Shown: positions 31,639-41,201 of the stretch, piece by piece
Layout of the letters: each line of letters starts with the position of its first letter
Position numbering within the stretch: position 1 is the stretch's first letter
Assembly: GCF_900113905.1 (NCBI RefSeq)
Contig: NZ_FORC01000001.1
Location: 618,060 to 682,059 of the forward strand
Length of the DNA: 64,000 nt
Direction of reading: 5' to 3'
Source of the DNA: Phytopseudomonas argentinensis
GTDB taxonomy: Bacteria > Pseudomonadota > Gammaproteobacteria > Pseudomonadales > Pseudomonadaceae
Notes under the pieces: model-generated
Database searches by the model: none
The model's input: only the letters and a program-made list of their open reading frames with translations
What the model was told of the DNA's origin: nothing
Program-made: the position numbers and the translations under genes

Positions 31639-32559
31639 ATGTGGTTTCGCAACCTGCTGGTCTACCGCCTTACCCAGGACGTCGATTTCGACACCGAAAA
31701 GCTGCAAACCGCGCTGGCTGCCAAGCCCGCCCGCCCCTGCGCCAGTCAAGAACTGGCCACCTATGGCTTCGTCGCCCCGTTCGGCAAGGGCGAAGATGCG
31801 CCGCTGGTGCATGAAAGCCAGGGTTTCCTGCTGATTTCGGCACGCAAGGAAGAACGCATCCTGCCCGGCAGCGTGGTCAAGGACGCCGTGAAGGAAAAGG
31901 TCGACGAGATCGAAAACGAGCAGATGCGCAAGGTCTACAAGAAGGAGCGCGAGCAGATCAAGGACGAGATCGTTCAGGCCTTCCTGCCCCGTGCCTTCAT
32001 TCGCAAGTCGGCGACCTTCGCCGCCATCGCACCGGCCCAGGGCCTGATCATCGTCAACGCTTCGAGCCCCAAGCGCGCCGAGGACCTGCTCTCCACCCTG
32101 CGTGAAGCCATCGGCTCGCTGCCGGTGCGCCCGCTGACCGTGAAGATCGCCCCGAGCGCCACCATGACAGACTGGGTCAAGGCCCAGAAAGCGGCTGCCG
32201 ATTTCCACGTGCTGGACGAATGCGAGCTGCGCGACACCCACGAAGACGGCGGCATCGTGCGCTGCAAGCGCCAGGACCTGACCGGCGAAGAAGTGCAACT
32301 GCACATGAGCTCGGGCAAGCAGGTCACCCAGCTGTCCCTGGCCTGGCAGGACAAGCTGTCCTTCGTGCTCGACGACAAGCTGGTGGTCAAGCGCCTGAAG
32401 TTCGAGGACCTGCTGCAGGAGCAGGCCGAGCAGGATGGCGGTGATGATGACCTGAGCCAGCAGGACGCCAGCTTCACGCTGATGATGATGACCCTGGTCG
32501 AGTTCCTGCCGGCATTGTTCGAAGCCCTGGGCGGCGAAGACACTCCGCAAGGCCTCTGA
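31639..32559 (+). CDS. rdgC: Recombination-associated protein RdgC
   Basis: 306-aa nucleoid-associated DNA-binding protein that forms ring dimers on duplex DNA and limits RecA activity. It starts [18 protein letters not shown] and contains the conserved [17 protein letters not shown], the long charged helix [21 protein letters not shown] (about 95–115) and [16 protein letters not shown]. The length is normal. ATG at 31639 gives the family N-terminus; the open frame extends upstream without a good ribosome binding site. It is a single-gene unit. Confidence 0.97.
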   Translation: MWFRNLLVYRLTQDVDFDTEKLQTALAAKPARPCASQELATYGFVAPFGKGEDAPLVHESQGFLLISARKEERILPGSVVKDAVKEKVDEIENEQMRKVYKKEREQIKDEIVQAFLPRAFIRKSATFAAIAPAQGLIIVNASSPKRAEDLLSTLREAIGSLPVRPLTVKIAPSATMTDWVKAQKAAADFHVLDECELRDTHEDGGIVRCKRQDLTGEEVQLHMSSGKQVTQLSLAWQDKLSFVLDDKLVVKRLKFEDLLQEQAEQDGGDDDLSQQDASFTLMMMTLVEFLPALFEALGGEDTPQGL

Positions 32560-32729
32560 GTTGAACCCGCAAGGTGGATTGGGGCGCGTAGCCGGCGTTT
32601 TTTCCGTCCACCTTGCTATCCTTGCCCGCCTGCCGCGCCCTCTGCGCACCTGCACACCCAACAATAACTGACCGCCAGCCAGCGCTCTGCCCCCCGGAGC
32701 CTGCCACCGCTCTTTAGGGAAACCTCGCC

Positions 32730-33668
32730 ATGTCCGCCTTGATCGCCCTCAGCCGCTTCGTCGGCAACACCTTCGCCATCTGGGTTCTGCTGTTCGCCGT
32801 ATTGGCGTTCATGATCCCCAGTGCGTTTCTGCCGTTGACCGCGTTTATCGTGCCGCTGCTCGGGCTGATCATGTTCGGCATGGGCCTGACCCTCAAGACC
32901 GAAGATTTTCGTGAAGTGGCCCGGCACCCGCTGCGCGTGCTGATCGGGGTGCTGGCGCAGTTCATCATCATGCCCGGCATGGCCTGGCTGCTCTGCCAGT
33001 TGTTCGCCCTACCCCCGGAAATCGCCGTTGGCGTGATCCTGGTGGGCTGCTGCCCAGGCGGCACCGCCTCGAACGTTATTACCTGGTTCGCCAAGGGCGA
33101 CGTGGCGCTGTCGGTCGGCATTACCGCGGTGACCACCTTGCTGGCGCCGATCGTCACCCCGGCACTGATCTGGCTGCTGGCCTCCGAGTGGCTGCCGGTG
33201 TCGTTCTGGGCGATGTTCAGCTCGATCCTGCAGATGGTGCTGCTGCCGATCGTCCTTGGCCTGGTCGCCCAGCGCCTGCTGGGCGAGCGGGTCAGGCTGG
33301 CCGTCGAGGTGCTGCCACTGGTCTCGGTGGTTTCAATCGTCGCCATCGTCGCTGCAGTAGTGGCGGCCAGCCAGGCGAAAATCGCCGAGTCCGGCCTGCT
33401 GATCATGGCCGTGGTGGTGCTGCATAACAGCCTGGGCCTGGGTCTCGGTTACCTGGCCGGCGTGCTGACCGGCATGCCGCTGGCGCAGCGCAAGACCCTG
33501 TCCATCGAGGTCGGCATGCAGAATTCCGGGCTCGGCGCCGCCCTGGCCAGCGCCCACTTCTCGCCATTGGCAGCGGTGCCCAGCGCGCTGTTCAGCGTCT
33601 GGCACAACCTCTCCGGGGCGATGCTGGCCACCGTGCTGCGCCGCATCAAGGATGACCGCGACAAGTAG
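32730..33668 (+). CDS. BASS-family (bile acid:Na+ symporter-like) transporter
   Basis: 312-aa integral membrane protein with about ten hydrophobic helices. It has the family's GLIMFGMGLTLKTEDF, the substrate/sodium-site motif LVGCCPGGTASNVITWFAKGD (near residues 105–125) and SIEVGMQNSGLGAALA near 255. Bacterial members carry organic anions such as pantoate, pyruvate or other acids with sodium; the cargo is not known here. AGGG lies upstream of the ATG. It is followed by an intergenic repeat and then the guanidine riboswitch. Confidence 0.9.
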   Translation: MSALIALSRFVGNTFAIWVLLFAVLAFMIPSAFLPLTAFIVPLLGLIMFGMGLTLKTEDFREVARHPLRVLIGVLAQFIIMPGMAWLLCQLFALPPEIAVGVILVGCCPGGTASNVITWFAKGDVALSVGITAVTTLLAPIVTPALIWLLASEWLPVSFWAMFSSILQMVLLPIVLGLVAQRLLGERVRLAVEVLPLVSVVSIVAIVAAVVAASQAKIAESGLLIMAVVVLHNSLGLGLGYLAGVLTGMPLAQRKTLSIEVGMQNSGLGAALASAHFSPLAAVPSALFSVWHNLSGAMLATVLRRIKDDRDK

Positions 33669-33692
33669 GCTGGCGTTAGCAGCAACCGCAAC

Positions 33693-33730
33693 TGGTGGGC
33701 TAAAGCCCACCCTACAGCTTCAGCCCACCA
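33693..33730. repeat. REP-like intergenic element (GGTGGGCT family)
   Basis: GGTGGGCT-AA-AGCCCACC is followed by CTACAGCTTCAGCCCACCA, so the arm sequence TGGTGGGCT appears once direct and twice inverted within 38 bases. The same word family occurs at 37335–37412. Such palindromic intergenic repeats after transcription units are common in Pseudomonas. Confidence 0.75.
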
Positions 33731-33851
33731 GCCAGTCATGAATTGACGGCAGGGTGCTCTTGCACGCTTGGATACGACGATCTGCTTTATCGCAACACCT
33801 CGCTTCCAGCCGGCTTGCCCTGACAACTGCATCATGCACAATAGTGGGGCA

Positions 33852-33920
33852 CGCCGAGGACGACCCCGGGTTCAAGTGCCTGACTACCGGGGACGACCCC
33901 ACCGCTATCCGTGAGGGTCA
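33852..33920 (+). ncRNA. Guanidine-II riboswitch (mini-ykkC)
   Basis: Two short hairpins, each capped by ACGA, lie just before a guanidinium-exporter gene. Hairpin 1 is CCGAGG-ACGA-CCCCGG (33854–33869, one A·C mismatch) and hairpin 2 is GGGG-ACGA-CCCC (33889–33900), with a linker of 19 bases. A Shine-Dalgarno GAGGG and the ATG (33922) follow. Paired ACGR-loop stems are the known signature of the guanidine-II class. Guanidine binding joins the two loops and exposes the ribosome binding site, so translation of the exporter rises. Recognition is by structure and context; no covariance search was run. Confidence 0.88.
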
Positions 33921-33921
33921 T

Positions 33922-34239
33922 ATGTCCTGGATCATTCTGTTTTTCGCCGGCCTGTTCGAGGTTGGCTGGGCCGTCGGCCTGAAATACACCGACGGTTTCA
34001 CCCGCCCTCTTCCGACCGTGCTGACCATCGCCGCCATGCTGGTCAGCCTGGGCCTACTGGGCCTGGCCATGAAGGAGTTGCCATTGGGTACCGCCTACGC
34101 GATCTGGACGGGCGTCGGCGCGGTGGGCACGGTAATCGCCGGCATCATCCTGTTTGGTGAGTCCATGGCGTTGATCCGCCTGGCCAGTGTGGCGCTGATC
34201 GTCTGTGGTCTGGTCGGTCTGAAGATGAGCCACGGCTGA
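33922..34239 (+). CDS. gdx: Guanidinium exporter of the SMR family (Gdx/SugE)
   Basis: 105-aa membrane protein with four hydrophobic helices. It has the conserved Glu13 in [19 protein letters not shown], where SugE/Gdx proteins bind guanidinium and protons, and [24 protein letters not shown] in helix 3–4. These dual-topology proteins export guanidinium in exchange for protons. The start at 33922 has GAGGG upstream; the frame is open 5' of it, but that DNA is the riboswitch. Control by the guanidine-II riboswitch confirms the substrate. It is followed by a strong terminator. Confidence 0.95.
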   Translation: MSWIILFFAGLFEVGWAVGLKYTDGFTRPLPTVLTIAAMLVSLGLLGLAMKELPLGTAYAIWTGVGAVGTVIAGIILFGESMALIRLASVALIVCGLVGLKMSHG

Positions 34240-34244
34240 CATGA

Positions 34245-34270
34245 AAAAGCCCGCCGATTGGCGGGCTTTT
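34245..34270. terminator. Bidirectional rho-independent terminator
   Basis: AAAAGCCCGCC-GATT-GGCGGGCTTTT is a perfect 11-bp stem just after the gdx stop. It has T runs in both directions, so it also serves the minus-strand fusion gene that ends at 34296. Confidence 0.92.
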
Positions 34271-34295
34271 GTTTCCCCGGGTTCAATCGCCCAGC

Positions 34296-36170
34296 TCAGC
34301 GATTATCCCCACGCAACCTCTGCACCTCGGCCTGCAATACCTGCCGCGTCGCTGCCGCGGCCTCGATGGGCGCACCAGCGGTGAGATCGATCCGCGACCA
34401 GAAGCGGCGGAACAGCCCCTTTTGCGGGTCGCGGCTGAAGAAACTGCCCCACAGCCCGCCCAGCGCCATGGGAATCACCGGCACCGGGTTGTCCTGAAGG
34501 ATGCGCTCGACACCGGCCTTGAATTCGTCGATCTCCCCGTCGGCTGTCAGCTTGCCTTCAGGAAAGATGCACACCAGCTCGCCGTCGCGCAGGTATTCGC
34601 CGATGCGCTTGAACGCCGCATCGAACACCAGCAGATCCTCGCTGCGCCCAGCAATCGGCACCGTACCGGCGGTGCGGAAGATGAAGTTGAGCACCGGCAG
34701 GTTGTAGATCTTGTAATACATCACGAAGCGCACCGGCCGGCGCACCGCACCACCGATCAGCAGCGCATCGACGAACGATACATGGTTGCACACCAGCACC
34801 GCCGGCCCCTCTTCCGGAATCGCTTCGAGGCCCTTGTGCGTCACCCGGTACATCGAATGGCCGAGCAGCCAGATGAGAAAGCGCATGGTGAATTCGGGGA
34901 CGATCTTGAAGATGTAACTGTTCACCGCCACGTTCATCAGCGAAATGACCAGGAACAGCTGCGGGATCGACAGCCCGGCGACGCTGAGAAAGAGGATCGA
35001 CACCAGCGCCGATACCACCATGAACAGCGCGTTGAGGATGTTGTTGGCGGCGATCACCCGGGCTCGCTCGTCTTCGGCGGTGCGCGACTGGATCAGCGCA
35101 TACAGCGGCACTATGTAAAAGCCGCCGAACACGCCGATGCCGAGGATTGAACCGAGCACCCACCAGGCATGGCCAAAGCCCAGCAGCGCCAGCCAGTCAT
35201 AGGGCTGCGCTGCTTCGGGAATACCACCCGACGCCCCCCACAGCAGAATGCCGAACAGCGACAGGCCGATGGAGCCAAACGGCACCAGGCCGATCTCCAC
35301 CTTGCGCCCGCTCATGCGCTCGCAAAGCATCGAGCCCAGGGCGATGCCCACCGAGAACACGGTGAGGATCAGGGTGACCACGCTCTCGTCGCCGTGCAGC
35401 CACTCCTTGGAGTACGCCGGAATCTGCGTCAGGTACACGGCGCCGAGAAACCAGAACCACGAGTTGCCGACCAGCGAGCGCGACACCGCCTTGGGTTGCG
35501 TCAGGCCCATGCGCAGGGTCAGCCAGGTTTGCCGGAAGATGTTCCAGTCCAGCACCAGATCGGGCAGCGCGGCACTGGCCCGTGGAATACCCCGCGCCGA
35601 CAGGTAGCCGAGCACCGCGACCAGCACCACCGACGCGGCGACGATCACGCTGTAGTGGGCGCTGGTGAGCATCAGGCCGGCGCCTATGGTGCCCGCCAGG
35701 ATCGCCAGAAAGGTGCCCATTTCCACCAGCGCGTTGCCGCCGACCAGCTCTTCGGGTTTCAACGCCTGGGGCAGAATCGAGTACTTCACCGGGCCGAACA
35801 GCGCCGACTGCAGGCCCATGGTGAACAGCACCGCGAGCATCAGCGGCAGGCTGCCGAGCAGCACGCCAGCCGCGCCGACGGCCATGATGAAAATCTCGAA
35901 GAACTTGAGCCGGCGGATCAGCAGATCCTTGGCGAACTTCTCGCCAAACTGGCCGCCAAGGGCGGAAAACAGGAAGAACGGCAGGATGAACAGCATGGCC
36001 GCGACGTTGACCAGCAGGTCGCGGTCCGCCTCCAGGCTGAGCTTGAAAAGAATCGCCAGGATCAACGACTGCTTGAAGATATTGTCGTTGAATGCGCCGA
36101 GCAGTTGCGTCACGAAGAACGGCAGGAAGCGCCGGCTTTTCAGCAGAGCGAATTGCGATTGCTGACTCAT
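34296..36170 (-). CDS. MFS (LplT-like) transporter fused to a PlsC acyltransferase
   Basis: 624-aa fusion. Residues about 1–410 form a 12-helix MFS domain resembling the lysophospholipid flippase LplT (FFVTQLLGAFNDNIFKQSL at the start). About 430–624 is a lysophosphatidate-type acyltransferase with NHVSFVDALL (HX4D motif) and the FPEGKLT motif. It probably flips and re-acylates lysophospholipids in the inner membrane. The acyl-ACP synthetase module found in E. coli Aas or in three-part fusions is absent. ATG at 36170 has AAAGG 5 nt upstream; the open frame continues 326 codons further into antisense of the LysR gene, which is not coding. Confidence 0.9.
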   Translation of the reverse strand: MSQQSQFALLKSRRFLPFFVTQLLGAFNDNIFKQSLILAILFKLSLEADRDLLVNVAAMLFILPFFLFSALGGQFGEKFAKDLLIRRLKFFEIFIMAVGAAGVLLGSLPLMLAVLFTMGLQSALFGPVKYSILPQALKPEELVGGNALVEMGTFLAILAGTIGAGLMLTSAHYSVIVAASVVLVAVLGYLSARGIPRASAALPDLVLDWNIFRQTWLTLRMGLTQPKAVSRSLVGNSWFWFLGAVYLTQIPAYSKEWLHGDESVVTLILTVFSVGIALGSMLCERMSGRKVEIGLVPFGSIGLSLFGILLWGASGGIPEAAQPYDWLALLGFGHAWWVLGSILGIGVFGGFYIVPLYALIQSRTAEDERARVIAANNILNALFMVVSALVSILFLSVAGLSIPQLFLVISLMNVAVNSYIFKIVPEFTMRFLIWLLGHSMYRVTHKGLEAIPEEGPAVLVCNHVSFVDALLIGGAVRRPVRFVMYYKIYNLPVLNFIFRTAGTVPIAGRSEDLLVFDAAFKRIGEYLRDGELVCIFPEGKLTADGEIDEFKAGVERILQDNPVPVIPMALGGLWGSFFSRDPQKGLFRRFWSRIDLTAGAPIEAAAATRQVLQAEVQRLRGDNR

Positions 36171-36265
36171 CGATACCTTTCCCTTTGCGGATTCGATGAG
36201 CATTGGACTGCAACAGCCCGGGCAAAGCCACAGCCGTGCCGTTTTTTGTAGACCGCGGCGCCTTT

Positions 36266-37156
36266 TCAGCTGAACAGCGGGTTGCCGCGCAGCCGCGCCA
36301 CCGCCAGGTCGACGAAGGCGCGCACCTTGGCCGGCGCCTGCCGGCCTTCGGGGTACAACACGTGAATCGGCAGCGGCGGCTCCTCGAAGGCCTCGAGCAC
36401 GATCTGCAGCGCGCCCTCCTGCAGCGACGGGCCGGCCTGGTAGCTGAGCACCCGGGTCAACCCCCAGCCGGCGCGCGCCGTGGCGATCGCCGACTCGTTG
36501 GTGTTGGATTGCAGCACGGGATCGACGAGCACCCGCTGGCCCTCGGCAAAACGCCACTCCGGCGAGGCCCAGGCGCTTTGCGAAACGACGATACGGTGGT
36601 GTTTCAGCTCGGCGGGCGTTGCCGGTACACCATATTTCGCCAGGTAGGACGGCGCCGCACAGATCACCCGACGCACCGAGCCGACCTGGATGGCGGTGAA
36701 GCCCGAGTCCGCCAGGTGGCCGATACGAATTGCCACGTCGATGCCCTCGTCGACGATGTTCACCGGGCGGTCGACGAAAAAGGTGCGCGCATGCATGCCC
36801 GGGTAGACATCCAGGTAATCGAGCACCAGGGGCAGCACGTGCAGGTGACCGAACATCGACGCCGCGGTGACGGCCAGGGTGCCGGACGGCTCGGCGTAAT
36901 GACCGGCGGCGGCCAGCTCCGCCTCGGCGATATCGCCGAGAATCCGTCGACAGTCCTGCAGATAGCGGCTGCCGGCATCGGTGGTTTTTACCGAGCGCGT
37001 GGTGCGCACCAGCAGCCGTGCGCCGATCAGATCCTCGAGGCCGGCGACGATGCGCGTCACCGCCGGCGCACTCATATGCATCTGCCGCGCGGTGCTGGCG
37101 AAACTGCCCGTCTCCGCGACCCTCACGAATACCCGCATCGCCTGCCAACGATCCAT
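36266..37156 (-). CDS. LysR-family transcriptional regulator
   Basis: 296-aa LTTR. The winged HTH is at the N-terminus (MDRWQAMRVFVRVAETGSFA and QMHMSAPAVTRIVAGLEDLIGARLL, about residues 1–60), with a periplasmic-binding-like effector domain from about 90 to 290. ATG at 37156 has AGGAG 7 nt upstream; an upstream in-frame ATG would add 39 residues unlike the family. It lies 95 bp before the MFS–PlsC gene on the same strand. Target and effector are unknown; LTTRs of the CrgA/AaeR-like type often control a divergent neighbour, but here the upstream region is repeat DNA. Confidence 0.9.
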   Translation of the reverse strand: MDRWQAMRVFVRVAETGSFASTARQMHMSAPAVTRIVAGLEDLIGARLLVRTTRSVKTTDAGSRYLQDCRRILGDIAEAELAAAGHYAEPSGTLAVTAASMFGHLHVLPLVLDYLDVYPGMHARTFFVDRPVNIVDEGIDVAIRIGHLADSGFTAIQVGSVRRVICAAPSYLAKYGVPATPAELKHHRIVVSQSAWASPEWRFAEGQRVLVDPVLQSNTNESAIATARAGWGLTRVLSYQAGPSLQEGALQIVLEAFEEPPLPIHVLYPEGRQAPAKVRAFVDLAVARLRGNPLFS

Positions 37157-37334
37157 CTGCCCACTCCTCTGTTCAAGCGCTGGCTGCGCTGGTGGCGCAG
37201 CCAAGGGAGTATGCCGTATCTGATGGCGCCGAGTGGGTGCACAACTGCATACGCAGAGCGCGTTCAGGATCACTCAAGGCTGATTCTGGAAAGCAAAACC
37301 GGTGGCAGGAAGGTGGCAGGAGCGGCCATTTGCA

Positions 37335-37412
37335 GTGGTGGGCTGAAGCCCACCCTACAGATCGTGCCAGCCTCGTAGGGTGGGCCGGGCGGCGATCCGC
37401 TTCAGCCCACCA
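37335..37412. repeat. Inverted pair of REP-like elements
   Basis: TGGTGGGCTGAAGCCCACCC-TAC (37336–37358) and an inverted partner starting GTAGGGTGGGC and ending CTTCAGCCCACCA (37374–37412) face each other. The second copy carries an extra 15 or so bases inside. It shares its words with the element at 33693. It lies in the 366-base gap between the LysR and DUF1348 genes, which shows no gene or other site I can support. Confidence 0.75.
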
Positions 37413-37522
37413 ATATGAGCAGGTTTGCAATCGCAGTACGGCCGGCCGCATTTGCCTTGTCGCAATCCCTGCCTGCTACCGGCGCCGAGCTTCACACGCT
37501 TATAAAGCGCGTGAACAGGCTA

Positions 37523-37987
37523 TCAGAACCCGAAACTGCTAAGCCCCGGATGGTCATCCGGCCGGCGCCCCAGCGGCCAGTGAAACTTGCGCTCGGCCTC
37601 GCTGATCGGCTGCTCGTTGATGCTGGCGTGGCGGGCGCGCATCAGACCGTCTTCGGCGAACTCCCAGTTCTCGTTGCCGTAGGCGCGGAACCACTGGCCG
37701 CTGTCGTCACGGTATTCGTAGGCATAGCGCACGGCGATGCGGTTGCCGGTGAAGGCCCACAACTCCTTGATCAGCCGATAGTCGAGCTCGCGGTTCCATT
37801 TGCGGGTCAGGAAGGCTTCGGCGTCGGCGCGGTTGCTGACGAATTCGACACGGTTGCGCCAGCGGGTATCGAGGGTATAGGCCTGCGCCACCTTGGCGGC
37901 ATCGCGGCTGTTCCAGCCATCTTCGGCCAGGCGTACCTTTTCGATGGCGGATTGTTCATTGAACGGCGGCAGCGGTGGACGGGACAT
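37523..37987 (-). CDS. DUF1348 (NTF2-like) protein
   Basis: 154-aa NTF2-fold protein of the DUF1348 family. [33 protein letters not shown] is the start of the family pattern, followed by [25 protein letters not shown] and [25 protein letters not shown] lies 7 nt before the ATG at 37987. No enzymatic role is established for the family. It is the third gene of a minus-strand group with the PNPOx–FNR–ferredoxin protein (46 bp upstream) and a GST. Confidence 0.88.
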   Translation of the reverse strand: MSRPPLPPFNEQSAIEKVRLAEDGWNSRDAAKVAQAYTLDTRWRNRVEFVSNRADAEAFLTRKWNRELDYRLIKELWAFTGNRIAVRYAYEYRDDSGQWFRAYGNENWEFAEDGLMRARHASINEQPISEAERKFHWPLGRRPDDHPGLSSFGF

Positions 37988-38033
37988 GGCGGAACTCCTT
38001 GCTGGGGTTGAGAACATAGGTTGTGGGTGGAAC

Positions 38034-40100
38034 TTAGAGCGCCAGTTCCAGGCGCTGATGATCGGTGTCTTGCGGTTGGGCCGGTACAGCGCAGCAGATA
38101 AGCACTTCGTCGTCGCCGTGCGGCGCGCCGGGTTCTTTCAGGTAACTCACCGCGCCTTTCACCAGGCGGGTCTTGCAGGTGCCGCAGGAGCCTTCCCTGC
38201 AGCTGAATTCAGGCGCCAGGCCTCTAGCCTCGGCCAGCTCCAGCAAGCTGCCGGAGCCCGGCGTCCAGCGCCCTTCCTTCAAGGACTCGGTGAACAACAC
38301 CGCCACCGGCTCGGTAGCGGGCGGCAGCTTCACGGCGGCCACCACCGGCCGGTCGGGACGCCGAGCCAGGGACGCCGGCCCGAAGCCCTCGGCATAAATA
38401 CGCCCGTCGGCGATGTTGTAGCCGCGCAGCCCGTCATACAGCCCCTGGGTGAAAGCCGGTGGTCCGCACAGGTAGAAGGCGTAATCATCGAAGGCCAGGT
38501 AGCGGGTCAACAGGGCCATATCGATACGCCCTGCCGTGTCGTAATCGACGCCCGGCTCGGCGCCCCTGGTGTCGCTCAGCACCCGCACGAGTCTCACTGA
38601 GCCTTGGGCCGCGGCGACCAGATCGGCCAGCTCACGGTCAAAGGCGCGCTCGGCTTTCGAGCGCGCGGCATAGAACAGCGTGACCGGCCTGATCCGCTGC
38701 TGGCGCCAGCCTTCGTAAACCACATGACGCAGCATCGCCAGCAGCGGCGTGATGCCGATACCACCGGCCAGCAGCACCAGCGGGCGCTCCAGCTGTGCAT
38801 CGAGGACGAACGCCCCTGCCGGTGCGCGGGCTTCGATCAGGTCGCCTTCGCGCAGTTGATCATGGATAAATTGCGACACCCGCCCTTCACGCTTCACGCT
38901 GATCCGGTAAAGGCCATCGGACGGCGCGACGGACAGGGTGTAGGTACGAATCAGCGGCTTTTCATCCGCGGCCACTTGCAGTCGAATCGGCAGGTGCTGA
39001 CCGGCCAGATGCGGCAATAGCCCGGCGCCGTCGACGGGTTCGAGGTGCAGCGAGCGGATTGACCGGCTTTCCTGAACGATGCGCACGATCTTCATCGGCC
39101 GCCATTGCGTGGCGTACCGGGCGGCGCGCAACCGGTCAGCAGCCTGCTGCCAATTGCCGGTGAGCAGCGAGCTGTCCGCCCAACCATCCTCACGTAGCGC
39201 CCAGCGCAGGGCCGTGGCACCAGGGCGACGCACGATACGCCGGGCCCGGAACGCCCACAGCCGCTCGGCGCCCTGGAATGCGCCAATCTCCGCTGAATCG
39301 AAAATCACCTCGGCCTCGCCGCTCAGTTGCAGCACATCACCCGTGGCGAAATCCACGAACAGCAGACCGGCCTTGCCGTTGAGCACGATATTGCCCAGGG
39401 TGGAAAAGAATAGGTTGCCGTTGAAGTCGGGGATGGTCAGGGTGCCATCGGCGTCGACCCGCACGAAGCCGCTGTTGCCGCCACGGTGCGAGACATCGAC
39501 CTGGCGCTGCCCTTCGACATCGGCATAGGTTGCCACGAAGAAGGTATCCGCCCCCTCGACCAACCTGCGCGCCGCAGCATCCAGGGTTGGCAATTCCTCG
39601 ACCTCGCCAACGAACGGCGCCGCCGGATCACGGGCAAAGCTGAAGTCGCGCTGCTGAATATAACGCGGGCAATTACCGAAGCTCTGCTCGACCGCCACCC
39701 GCAGGCCCTGCCGCCCTGCCGCCACCACGCCATTCATGCGGTTGCGCCGACGGGTGTGCAGCTCGATACCCAGCAGGCCCAGTGCCGCGCCCTCGCCCAT
39801 GCCTTGGGCGACAGGGTCGTCGGCCTGGGGCCGGGCGGCAATGTCCAGCGTGGTGGGCGTCGGCGAGGCCATGAAACCGGCCTGGCCCTCGAGCACGCCG
39901 GCCCAGGCATCGCCCTGCCCATCCACGCTGCCCAGCACGATAAACGGCAGCTGGGCGTAGAAATCCCGGTGCTGGTCGGGCATGAAGTCGCGCACCACGC
40001 GCTTGCCGACCGCCGCCATCCGTTCGGCGACACCGAGTTTTTCCTGGATGAAGGTTTCGCCCTGGTGCCAGGTGGCGGGCGTATTCGCGAGATCGGTCAT
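38034..40100 (-). CDS. PNPOx-like / ferredoxin-reductase / [2Fe-2S] ferredoxin fusion protein
   Basis: 688-aa three-module flavoprotein. About 1–330 is a pyridoxamine-phosphate-oxidase-like split-barrel FMN domain ([35 protein letters not shown]). About 340–580 is an FNR-type FAD/NAD(P) reductase with [11 protein letters not shown] (RxYS-like), [15 protein letters not shown] and YLCGPPAF. About 600–688 is a plant-type [2Fe-2S] domain with Cys in [15 protein letters not shown] and a fourth in ICCAVP. Electron flow NAD(P)H to FAD to Fe-S to FMN is inferred. GGAG lies 6 nt before the ATG. It lies with GST and DUF1348 genes, suggesting xenobiotic or stress redox chemistry. Confidence 0.9.
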   Translation of the reverse strand: MTDLANTPATWHQGETFIQEKLGVAERMAAVGKRVVRDFMPDQHRDFYAQLPFIVLGSVDGQGDAWAGVLEGQAGFMASPTPTTLDIAARPQADDPVAQGMGEGAALGLLGIELHTRRRNRMNGVVAAGRQGLRVAVEQSFGNCPRYIQQRDFSFARDPAAPFVGEVEELPTLDAAARRLVEGADTFFVATYADVEGQRQVDVSHRGGNSGFVRVDADGTLTIPDFNGNLFFSTLGNIVLNGKAGLLFVDFATGDVLQLSGEAEVIFDSAEIGAFQGAERLWAFRARRIVRRPGATALRWALREDGWADSSLLTGNWQQAADRLRAARYATQWRPMKIVRIVQESRSIRSLHLEPVDGAGLLPHLAGQHLPIRLQVAADEKPLIRTYTLSVAPSDGLYRISVKREGRVSQFIHDQLREGDLIEARAPAGAFVLDAQLERPLVLLAGGIGITPLLAMLRHVVYEGWRQQRIRPVTLFYAARSKAERAFDRELADLVAAAQGSVRLVRVLSDTRGAEPGVDYDTAGRIDMALLTRYLAFDDYAFYLCGPPAFTQGLYDGLRGYNIADGRIYAEGFGPASLARRPDRPVVAAVKLPPATEPVAVLFTESLKEGRWTPGSGSLLELAEARGLAPEFSCREGSCGTCKTRLVKGAVSYLKEPGAPHGDDEVLICCAVPAQPQDTDHQRLELAL

Positions 40101-40131
40101 GGCTGTCTCCAGATGGCGGCGACGTGGAGGA

Positions 40132-40749
40132 TCAGGCGTTGGCGGTCAGCCCGGCAGCTGTCTCGGGAATGGCGACGAAGCCGGGCAGCGCCTCGATGCG
40201 TGCCAGAAAGGCGCGGACCTGTCCGTAGGCCGACAGGTCGACATTGCCTTCCGGCGCCCGGGCCAGGTAGCTGTACAGCGCCACGTCGGCGATGGTCGGG
40301 TGGTCGGCGGCCAGCCACTGGCGCCCTGCCAGGTGGCGCTCCAGGCGGGCAAGCAGCACATGGGCGCGGGCAATCACCTCCTCGGCATTGAAGTCGGCAC
40401 CGAATACGGTGATCAGCCGCGCCGCACAGGGTCCGTAAGCCAGTTCGCCAGCCGCCACGGACAACCAGCGCTGCACCGCCGCGGCGCCGGCCGGGTCTTC
40501 CGGCAGCCAGTCTGTACGCCCGGTTTTCTTGGCCAGATAAACCAGGATGGCGTTGGAGTCAGGCACCACCACGCCGTCATCTTCCAGAACCGGTACCTGG
40601 CCGAACGGGTTGAGCGCGAGGAAGTCAGGCTGTTTGTGTTCGCCGGCAGCCAGGTCGACCTCGACCAGTTCGGGCTTGAGGCCCAGCAGCGAGGCGAACA
40701 GAACGGCGCGATGGGCGTGGCCGGACAGGGGGACGTGATGGATTTTCAT
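40132..40749 (-). CDS. Glutathione S-transferase family protein
   Basis: 205-aa GST. The N-terminal thioredoxin-like domain is about 1–80 ([27 protein letters not shown], with the cis-Pro and the glutathione-contacting Asp/Ser). The helical C-terminal domain follows, containing [20 protein letters not shown], the usual N-capping motif. AGGAG lies 7 nt before the ATG. It is 31 bp upstream of the trimodular flavoprotein on the same strand and probably the first gene of that operon. The substrate is unknown. Confidence 0.92.
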   Translation of the reverse strand: MKIHHVPLSGHAHRAVLFASLLGLKPELVEVDLAAGEHKQPDFLALNPFGQVPVLEDDGVVVPDSNAILVYLAKKTGRTDWLPEDPAGAAAVQRWLSVAAGELAYGPCAARLITVFGADFNAEEVIARAHVLLARLERHLAGRQWLAADHPTIADVALYSYLARAPEGNVDLSAYGQVRAFLARIEALPGFVAIPETAAGLTANA

Positions 40750-40871
40750 GGGTCGGCTCCTGGTTGACGGTGGGCCGGGAAAAGTCCCGATCCGTGCAAC
40801 CAGCTTGCGACCAAGTGGCGTTTTGAGGAATACGCGCTGTGGGCACTACTTTATTGCGATAACTGGAACAA

Positions 40872-41201
40872 TCAGATCGGCAACTGACCCATCGCCCAGC
40901 GCAGCCCGAAGAAGATCAGCAGCCCGCCGCCGATGGTCGCCAGCAGATGGCGGGTCACCACGGCGATGGCGATGGTCGCCAGGCCGGCCAGCAGGTAGGC
41001 GTTGTCCCAGCTCAGCGCCCAGTTGCGGCCATCGGGCAGCAGCATGGCGGGCACCACGATGGCGGTGAGTACCGCGGTCGGCACGTAATGCAGGGCCTGG
41101 CGCACCGCCTGGGGAAAGCGCAGGTCGGGAAAGGCGAACAGGCTGTAGCGGGTGGCGAAGGTGATCGCCAGCATACCGAAGATCAGGATCCAGTTTTCCA
41201 T
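40872..41201 (-). CDS. azlD: AzlD-family branched-chain amino acid transport subunit
   Basis: 109-aa protein with about four hydrophobic helices (MENWILIFGMLAITFATRYS at the start and LLATIGGGLLIFFGLRWAM near the end), matching AzlD. AzlC and AzlD together export branched-chain amino acids. ATG at 41201 shares its A with the azlC stop (TGATG), so the two are translationally coupled; AGGAGGAG lies upstream inside azlC. Confidence 0.9.
   Translation of the reverse strand: MENWILIFGMLAITFATRYSLFAFPDLRFPQAVRQALHYVPTAVLTAIVVPAMLLPDGRNWALSWDNAYLLAGLATIAIAVVTRHLLATIGGGLLIFFGLRWAMGQLPI

Noticed and set aside
36171..37148. Extension of the MFS–PlsC frame by 326 codons upstream
   Set aside because: The extra part lies in another frame across the LysR gene and its translation has no domain. 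A good ribosome binding site and the family N-terminus are at 36170.
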